Assembly (NCBI RefSeq): GCF_038005985.1
Contig: NZ_JBBOUI010000001.1
Span: forward strand, 3,058,001-3,122,000
DNA length: 64,000 nucleotides
Source: Solibacillus sp. FSL R7-0682
GTDB taxonomy: Bacteria; Bacillota; Bacilli; Bacillales_A; Planococcaceae
Reading direction: 5' to 3'
A program made the translations under genes and the position numbers. The notes under the pieces are model-generated. The model saw nothing but the letters and a program-made list of their open reading frames with translations. It searched no databases and was not told the origin of the DNA. Within the stretch, counting starts at the first letter, position 1. Each line of letters begins with the position of its first letter. Of this stretch, positions 58,978-64,000 are shown piece by piece.

Positions 58978-60024
58978 CTATTCATCTATATAAACTTGCG
59001 TATAGTAGTTTACAAATGCCCCTGAACCAACCTTCGTAAATCTTTCATTTAATAATACGTCCCGATGCTCCTTAGAATTCAACCAACCATGGAATACCTC
59101 AATAGAATCGATGTAATTTGTCGCAATATTTTCACCGAACAATTGCGCTTCAAAACCCATTTCATTTAAACGTTCAGATAAAGGACGAAGTGGTTCCAAA
59201 GGTTTCGAGTCCATATTTTCTAAAAATAACTTTTCACTCTGATCATCTGCCAACATCGTTAACATAGTTGATTGTTGCAACACAGGTAAATTGTTTTTCC
59301 TTCGATATGAATTTGTAAGATCATTCAATTGCTTACCATTCGCGCAATTAATTTCCATTTGTCTATAGCTTGAAGGTGTTTTTGCTTCAAGTAGTTGACC
59401 AATAAATTGTAGTTCGTATGGTTTATGTAATACTAAAGTTTTCCCATCTATAAATCTTACACCATCTAACTGTCTTGTTTCCATATCTATGTATAGTTGA
59501 GCAAAAACATCTTCATATTTCACTAAAATTCGGTTTTGCATATCTACTTCATTCATTGCAAACATATAAATATTTTCACCGATTTCAGCAGTCACTTCCT
59601 GTTCAAAAATCGTCATACGATATACATCATCTAATGACTGCCCAATTTTATATGGGGTTACATCGAAACTTGACGCGTTTGTATATGCTTGCGTCACAAT
59701 ATCCCCTTCTACCCCTACCATTAGTACTTCGTAATTTTTTATATATATCCACCATTCATAACCAAATGCAGACTGATCAACCCTTCTAGGTTTTCCGTAA
59801 TTTGACAATAATTCTCCCGTTGATGCACCAATGAATTTGGAAATTCCTGAAGTAGGACGTGGGAGTTCGTTTTGACTTAATTGTTCGGGTTCAACTTCTA
59901 ACAGCGGCTGTGTAATTTGCGAAGGACCTTCTAACAATTCCGTTCTAGAAGGGTCCAAATTGGAATAATAATAGACAATTCCAATACAAGTAGCAATGAT
60001 TAATATTCGAAATAGCGTCTTCAT
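58978..60024 (-). CDS. ylbC: YlbC-like CAP-domain exported protein
   Basis: Exported or membrane-anchored protein (hydrophobic segment about 5-20) of 348 residues. The middle part (about 60-220) is a CAP-associated domain with repeated IGQSLDDV-type elements; the C-terminal part (about 230-345) is a CAP/SCP (cysteine-rich secretory protein-like) domain with LNDLTNSYRRKNNLPVL, FGENIATNY and VFHGWLNSKEHRDVLLN. This is the layout of B. subtilis YlbC, of unknown function. An old relation to wall-associated CAP proteins is likely. Confidence 0.88.
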   Translation of the reverse strand: MKTLFRILIIATCIGIVYYYSNLDPSRTELLEGPSQITQPLLEVEPEQLSQNELPRPTSGISKFIGASTGELLSNYGKPRRVDQSAFGYEWWIYIKNYEVLMVGVEGDIVTQAYTNASSFDVTPYKIGQSLDDVYRMTIFEQEVTAEIGENIYMFAMNEVDMQNRILVKYEDVFAQLYIDMETRQLDGVRFIDGKTLVLHKPYELQFIGQLLEAKTPSSYRQMEINCANGKQLNDLTNSYRRKNNLPVLQQSTMLTMLADDQSEKLFLENMDSKPLEPLRPLSERLNEMGFEAQLFGENIATNYIDSIEVFHGWLNSKEHRDVLLNERFTKVGSGAFVNYYTQVYIDE

Positions 60025-60112
60025 AAGCCCCTTCTTTCATACAATGTCATTATTATAATTATACCAAGCGTAAACATGTTGACACAATGTTGTCATTGCA
60101 ACAATTACCATT

Positions 60113-60142
60113 TTGTTCTATTATTAAATTTGACCGTATACT
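60113..60142 (+). promoter_or_regulatory. Probable sigma-A promoter of yugN
   Basis: TTGTTC (60113-60118) and TATACT (60137-60142) are 18 bases apart on the plus strand, about 30 bases before the start codon. Confidence 0.5.
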
Positions 60143-60173
60143 TATGTACGATAGGCAAAAGGAGGATAACTAG

Positions 60174-60530
60174 ATGTATTTTGAAAACACACAACTTGAA
60201 AATGTTAAAGTTGACCAAGAGGTTTTATCTACAGTAATGGGTAAATTTGGTTTAGAGTGTCATGGCGCATGGGACTATGACCGAATGGCATTTGACCGTT
60301 GCTATGATGTACGTGAAGGCCGATTCTATTTACGCGTTTTCTGTAACGCCGTGTCTGGTGATGTTGGCGCTCATAATGCAACTTTAAACATTAATAAACC
60401 GGTTATCGGTAAGTATTACTATCCACATGGTGTCGAATATACGGATGAAGTGTTCCCAGCACACCTTGTAAAAGAATGCGAAACAGTTTTAACTAACGTT
60501 CGCAAAGAGCTTTCAGCATACGGAATTTAA
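60174..60530 (+). CDS. YugN-family protein
   Basis: Small cytoplasmic protein of 118 residues resembling the YugN family, with GAWDYDRMAFD (about 31-41) and GRFYLRVFCNAVSGDVGA (about 49-66). The family is confined mostly to Bacillaceae and has no known function. AAAGGAGG precedes the ATG; its own promoter and terminator make it a single-gene unit. In B. subtilis yugN is not in the cta-ylb region, so this position is a local difference. Confidence 0.78.
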   Translation: MYFENTQLENVKVDQEVLSTVMGKFGLECHGAWDYDRMAFDRCYDVREGRFYLRVFCNAVSGDVGAHNATLNINKPVIGKYYYPHGVEYTDEVFPAHLVKECETVLTNVRKELSAYGI

Positions 60531-60536
60531 TCCTTT

Positions 60537-60563
60537 AAAAAGCTGGTAATCGTCCAGCTTTTT
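60537..60563 (+). terminator. Terminator of yugN
   Basis: The stem AAAAGCTGG...CCAGCTTTT (arms 60538-60546 and 60553-60561) with a T-run begins just after the yugN stop on the plus strand. Confidence 0.9.
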
Positions 60564-60631
60564 TATTTTACCTTCTTTCTTTATCCCCCTATAAATCCCT
60601 TTGGATCCTTCTACCAAAAACAAATAAAGAT

Positions 60632-60656
60632 GTCTAATAAGTACTAACTCATCAGA
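60632..60656 (-). terminator. Hairpin after the DUF420 gene
   Basis: An imperfect inverted repeat (GTCTGATGAGT and ACTTATTAGAC on the minus strand) lies 18 bases after the gene's stop, followed by TCTTTATTTG rather than a clean T-run. Confidence 0.5.
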
Positions 60657-60673
60657 CACCTTCACACTGCAGT

Positions 60674-61141
60674 TTAAAAACCTAAAATCGCCTTAAATAC
60701 AGAAGTCGTTTCTCCACCTTCGTAAAATACGTAAAGTAATAAGTAAACTAATACACCTGTAATAGCAACAAAGAACCAAATAACACTAGTTATAGGACCA
60801 ATTTTCCGGTGTAATTTTAGATTATTTTTAAATCCTGATAAAAGACTTGTAATTCCAAATACTGCCCCAACTGTTGCTAATGTGATATGGAAAATCAAGT
60901 AAATTGTATAATAAATTTTAATATCCTCAGGTCCACCAAAGGCTGTATTTCCGATAAATACTGTGCGTGAAACATAAATAATAAAGAAAATTAATGCCGA
61001 AACGCCTGCTGCCATCATTACTTTTCTATGTGCTTCTATGTTGCGTTTTGCAATTAACACCCAACCAATTGCTACTAGAATAGCACTAATTACGATAAAT
61101 GTTGTGCTTATTGTAGGTAAAATAGGTAAGCCCATTTTCAA
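60674..61141 (-). CDS. DUF420-family oxidase assembly protein (CtaM/YozB-like)
   Basis: Membrane protein of 155 residues with about four or five hydrophobic segments. Histidines at AHRK, FHIT and LHRK are placed as in the DUF420 family, to which Staphylococcus CtaM, needed for heme-copper oxidase maturation, and B. subtilis YozB belong. It lies just after ctaG, in the oxidase cluster, which supports an oxidase-assembly role. The specific step is not known. Confidence 0.8.
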   Translation of the reverse strand: MKMGLPILPTISTTFIVISAILVAIGWVLIAKRNIEAHRKVMMAAGVSALIFFIIYVSRTVFIGNTAFGGPEDIKIYYTIYLIFHITLATVGAVFGITSLLSGFKNNLKLHRKIGPITSVIWFFVAITGVLVYLLLYVFYEGGETTSVFKAILGF

Positions 61142-61171
61142 ATCCCCAATCTATTAGTAATCTAATACTTT

Positions 61172-62083
61172 TTAATACTGTGTTCGATTTTGGAACTCTT
61201 TCAATGCGTTTTCAGTAATTTCAGTTTGGTTTTTACGTTCTGAATTCCACCATTTACGGAATATACGATATAAAATAACCCCGAAAATTATTTCCTGTAT
61301 AATTTTCATTAATACCCCGCCAACTTGCTGATCTGAAACTAAGTCCATTGAAGAAAATAGCTCAGGTCCAGATAACGTAAGACCTGATAACGTATCCGCA
61401 GGAACACATAGCTCCATCGCCTTCAGCCACATATCACTATCGCTATATGTACCGTACATAGGACTAGATGCGAAAATAATCAATGCACATGCAGGTGTGA
61501 TTAATACTGCATTAGAAGCAATATAACCAAGTTTGTGCATATTTTTCATTTCATGCTGTCCTTCAACATTATTTAATAACGGCCAATACATAAAGAGCGC
61601 TGAAATAAATAAAACCATTGTAAAAATTCCATGGAATGTTTCATCTAATTTAATTGCATCAAATACTACTGGTAAATGATAGACAGAAAATAAGCCTGTA
61701 AATAATACAATGGCAATTAAAGGTTTTGTGAAAATTTTAAATATCGTTCGAATTACAGGTGCCTCTACAACGATTTTCCAAACCCACCAAGGGATTCCTT
61801 TAATAATAAACACAGGTACTAATAATAACAATAACGCCATTTGTGTCATGTGCATTGTAAACATTATGTGACCAAGTAAATCAATTGGTGATCCTTTTAT
61901 AATGTATAGCACAATCATCCCAACAATAAAAAAAGCTGCTTCGCTTTTCTTTAATGGTTCGCTTACTTTAAAATCTTTTCTCCAAGTAACTGTTACTAAA
62001 AAATAGACAACTGTTAAAAATAGCAGCACCCCAATTAAATAAGGGCTCCATAATGCTTGAAAACCAAAGATACTAATTGGCAT
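61172..62083 (-). CDS. ctaG: Cytochrome c oxidase assembly protein CtaG (caa3-type)
   Basis: Integral membrane protein of 303 residues with about seven or eight hydrophobic segments, fitting the CtaG_Bacillus family needed for active caa3 oxidase. The MHMTQMALLLLLVPVF stretch (about residue 77) and conserved histidines (His71, then TMHM) are typical. It has its own predicted promoter (62116-62144) and follows a terminator after ctaF, so it is transcribed separately from the subunit genes. Confidence 0.92.
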   Translation of the reverse strand: MPISIFGFQALWSPYLIGVLLFLTVVYFLVTVTWRKDFKVSEPLKKSEAAFFIVGMIVLYIIKGSPIDLLGHIMFTMHMTQMALLLLLVPVFIIKGIPWWVWKIVVEAPVIRTIFKIFTKPLIAIVLFTGLFSVYHLPVVFDAIKLDETFHGIFTMVLFISALFMYWPLLNNVEGQHEMKNMHKLGYIASNAVLITPACALIIFASSPMYGTYSDSDMWLKAMELCVPADTLSGLTLSGPELFSSMDLVSDQQVGGVLMKIIQEIIFGVILYRIFRKWWNSERKNQTEITENALKEFQNRTQY

Positions 62084-62115
62084 ATGACCATGCTCCTTTA
62101 AACATCAGTAATTTT

Positions 62116-62144
62116 ATTATAATTTGCCAATTGTTTAACTTCAA
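62116..62144 (-). promoter_or_regulatory. Sigma-A promoter of ctaG
   Basis: TTGAAG (62144-62139) and a perfect TATAAT (62121-62116) are 17 bases apart on the minus strand, about 33 bases before the ctaG start. Confidence 0.7.
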
Positions 62145-62242
62145 TGGAAGAACTATGACAATTGATTGAAATCAAACATGTATTTTATGTATTTGTTAAA
62201 AAATTGATAAAGACAACATATTTTTTACTAAAACTTCAATAA

Positions 62243-62271
62243 TAAAACGCCCTTAGCTAAGCCAAGGACGT
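62243..62271 (-). terminator. Terminator of the ctaD-E-F transcript
   Basis: An eleven-base-pair stem including a G-T pair (ACGTCCTTGGC, 62271-62261, with GCTAAGGGCGT, 62257-62247) is followed by TTTATT on the minus strand, 15 bases after the ctaF stop. Confidence 0.85.
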
Positions 62272-62285
62272 CTTCTTGCTACATA

Positions 62286-62630
62286 TTAGCCCCACCAAAT
62301 AATCGTTGTGAACGCTACAAAGAACGTAAATGCGATGAAGGCTGCACTCCAAATAAAGAATTCGATAACACCTACCATATGTGTGGAACGATCTTCTAAG
62401 TGCATGAATGCATAAAGTTGTAATACTACTTGAATTCCAGCAAATAATAAAATTATTGGAATGATAAATGTTGGCGCAAAGCCTGAAACAACAGCAGCAA
62501 ACGCAATAAATGTTAAGAAAATCATAATCGCAAAGTTTACTACTTGCTTACGCATATGCGCTTTAGACTGTGCTTTGTCATATTCATATTGAGCTGGAGT
62601 ACGTACTTCTACATGAGTTTCGTGTGACAT
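62286..62630 (-). CDS. ctaF: Cytochrome c oxidase subunit IVB (caa3-type)
   Basis: Small membrane subunit of 114 residues with three hydrophobic segments, of the prokaryotic cytochrome oxidase subunit IV family (QLYAFMHLEDRS is characteristic). It begins one base after the ctaE stop and is the last subunit gene before the terminator. It is part of the terminal oxidase that reduces oxygen with electrons from cytochrome c and pumps protons. Confidence 0.93.
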   Translation of the reverse strand: MSHETHVEVRTPAQYEYDKAQSKAHMRKQVVNFAIMIFLTFIAFAAVVSGFAPTFIIPIILLFAGIQVVLQLYAFMHLEDRSTHMVGVIEFFIWSAAFIAFTFFVAFTTIIWWG

Positions 62631-62631
62631 A

Positions 62632-63258
62632 TTATCCCAACACTCCCATCAGATATACTACCGTAAAGATGAATACCCATACAACGTCGATGAAGTGCCA
62701 GTATAACGAAGCTGCAAAGAACTTCGGAGCGTTGTATAAGTTTAACCCACGCTTATTATTGCGGATTAGTAAACCTGTAATCCAAATTAATCCGATAATA
62801 ACGTGTAACCCGTGCATCCCAACAAGCGTAAAGAAGGCAGAAGAGAACGCCGACTGTGTATAGCCAAAGCCAATGTGTACATAATGTTGGAACTCATAGA
62901 TTTCTAAACTTAAGAATCCTAAGCCTAGAAGCACTGTAATTGCCATCCAAGTACGTACACCCGTATAGTTATAATTTTTCATATGGTACATCGCATACAC
63001 AGAAGTTAATGAAGATGTTAATAATAACATCGTCATAATAAATGCAAGCGGTAATTCATAAAGATCTTTTGCAAAGAATGTCATCCCTGCAGGGCCACTA
63101 TCCTTTAATGCAATGTAAGTAGCAAACACACTCGCGAAAAGTACTGTATCAGATGCAAGGAAAATCCAAAGTCCAACTAACTTGTTTTTCCCCTCCATTG
63201 TAGCTTGTTCAGGGTGTTTTGGCCAAGTTTGTGGAGTAAATTTTTGATTAATATCCAT
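62632..63258 (-). CDS. ctaE: Cytochrome c oxidase subunit III (caa3-type)
   Basis: Membrane subunit of 208 residues with five segments, as in the short Bacillus-type subunit III. Family motifs include WIFLASDTVLFASVFATY (about residue 31) and GMHGLHVIIGLIW (about 147). The ATG shares a base with the ctaD stop (TAATG), so D, E and F are translated together. Bacillus quinol oxidase subunit III is similar, but the ctaG neighbour supports caa3. Confidence 0.95.
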   Translation of the reverse strand: MDINQKFTPQTWPKHPEQATMEGKNKLVGLWIFLASDTVLFASVFATYIALKDSGPAGMTFFAKDLYELPLAFIMTMLLLTSSLTSVYAMYHMKNYNYTGVRTWMAITVLLGLGFLSLEIYEFQHYVHIGFGYTQSAFSSAFFTLVGMHGLHVIIGLIWITGLLIRNNKRGLNLYNAPKFFAASLYWHFIDVVWVFIFTVVYLMGVLG

Positions 63259-64000
63259 TACTTGTTACCCCCTTTTGAACGGTATTCAGCTAAATCTGCT
63301 TCAATTTTTTCAACTTCAGCTACTGTTACATGGAAACCTAAATCATCTTGGAATGAACGGATAATCATACATGCTACAGTTAAGCCTAAACCACCAATAA
63401 TTAATGCTAATGATACTGCAGGTGATGCACCTGTTGCTGTACCAGCTTGAACTTGATCTCCCCAAGGGCTATATAAAGCACCAAAGGCAGCAATGAAAGC
63501 ACCAATTGACATGACTAAAGGTAAAATTGAGTTGTTTGGCATGTGAATTTCAGCTAATGGCTCAGCATATACCATACCTTCTTTGTTACCTTCTTCTTTT
63601 TCAATCCAATATGGATCGTAGCCACGAACAAGTGGCGTTTGTTTAAAGTTATAGAATGGTAGAGGCGTTTCAATCGCCCACTCAAGAGAACGACCGTCTC
63701 CCCAGTAATCACGACGGTTAACCGGCTCAGATTTGATCGATAACAATACGTCGATTACTAATAGAATTACCCCAACACCCATCATTAATGCGCCAACTGT
63801 CGAGATAAAGTTAAAGAAATCCCAACCTTGACCGCCCATGTATGTAAATACACGACGTGGCATACCCATTAAACCTAGGAAGTGTTGTACGAAGAACGTT
63901 AAGTGGAAACCAATAAAGAATATCCAGAAAGTAAGTGCCCCTATTTTCGGATTTAACGCTCTGTTAAACATAATCGGCCAGTAGAAGTGCGCTGAACCGA
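63258..64000 (-). CDS. ctaD: Cytochrome c oxidase subunit I (3' part only)
   Basis: The last about 247 codons of the catalytic subunit; the start lies beyond the right edge. It begins in SAHFYWPIMFNRALNPKIG, near the end of the canonical subunit I core, and continues with FFVQHFLGLMGMPRRVFTY, a conserved region near the last core helices, before a C-terminal extension with two further hydrophobic segments typical of caa3 oxidases. The heme- and copper-binding histidines are upstream, outside the window. The stop overlaps ctaE. Confidence 0.94.
   Translation of the reverse strand, partial: GSAHFYWPIMFNRALNPKIGALTFWIFFIGFHLTFFVQHFLGLMGMPRRVFTYMGGQGWDFFNFISTVGALMMGVGVILLVIDVLLSIKSEPVNRRDYWGDGRSLEWAIETPLPFYNFKQTPLVRGYDPYWIEKEEGNKEGMVYAEPLAEIHMPNNSILPLVMSIGAFIAAFGALYSPWGDQVQAGTATGASPAVSLALIIGGLGLTVACMIIRSFQDDLGFHVTVAEVEKIEADLAEYRSKGGNK

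Noticed and set aside
60081-60106. Imperfect inverted repeat TGACAC/TTGTCA upstream of yugN as an operator
   Set aside because: Short, with a mismatch, in AT-rich DNA, and no regulator gene nearby; could be chance.

Overview
The window is ordinary, densely packed chromosome of a low-GC, endospore-forming Firmicute. It carries sigE, sigG, spoIIGA, spoVD, ylmC, a gerR-like gene and ylbJ, together with bacillithiol (bshC) and caa3-oxidase genes. Gene order follows the Bacillus subtilis block cta-ylb-rpmF-bshC-mraZ/dcw-ftsAZ-spoIIG-ylm-divIVA-ileS-lspA-pyr. Several absences (ylmA, ylmD, ylyA, ylbK, ylbP, and murE, murG and murB at their usual places) and insertions fit a Planococcaceae genome of the Lysinibacillus/Solibacillus kind better than Bacillus proper. 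That placement is inference; no rRNA gene is present to confirm it. Layout, reading the dominant minus strand from right to left. 64000-60674: 3' end of ctaD, then ctaE, ctaF, ctaG and a DUF420/CtaM-like gene (cytochrome oxidase subunits and assembly). 60530-48149: a ylb-type region with genes on both strands: yugN, a CAP-domain protein (ylbC), a divergent MurE-like ligase, ylbF, a GDPD-fold protein lacking its catalytic residues, ylbG, a YlbA-like protein, an unknown exported protein, rsmD, coaD, ylbJ, ylbL, tmcAL, ylbN and rpmF. 47925-43402: enoyl-CoA hydratase, a GerR/RsfA-type regulator, a biotin carrier with a carboxyltransferase, a PanE-like reductase and DUF3397. 43283-26740: bshC and the division/cell-wall cluster mraZ-rsmH-ftsL-pbpB-spoVD-mraY-murD-ftsW/spoVE-divIB-ylxW-ylxX-sbp-ftsA-ftsZ. 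26343-20466: spoIIGA-sigE-sigG, then ylmC-ylmE-sepF-ylmG-ylmH-divIVA. 20465-14696: a T-box-controlled ileS, an azlCD exporter pair, lspA and an rluD-type pseudouridine synthase. 14577-2618: the complete pyrimidine operon pyrR-P-B-C-AA-AB-K-D-F-E with two PyrR attenuators. 2379-1: start of an oligopeptide ABC transporter operon (oppD, oppF, oppB). Several modules connect to one another. The pyr operon makes UMP from bicarbonate, glutamine and aspartate under PyrR attenuation. The dcw cluster makes and polymerises lipid-linked cell-wall precursor and builds the Z-ring, with SepF and DivIVA further along. SpoIIGA activates sigma-E in the mother cell, and sigma-G acts in the forespore. Regulatory elements seen directly include a consensus ileS T-box with its promoter, two PyrR leader elements, a 10-bp-phased set of GTGG repeats before mraZ that fits a MraZ operator, several well-spaced sigma-A promoters and many intrinsic terminators. 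I found no tRNA, rRNA, CRISPR array, insertion sequence or prophage. The most notable items are the MurE-like ligase outside a dcw cluster that lacks murE, the GDPD-family protein with lost active-site residues, the missing middle pyr attenuator, and the unknown exported 472-residue protein next to rsmD.
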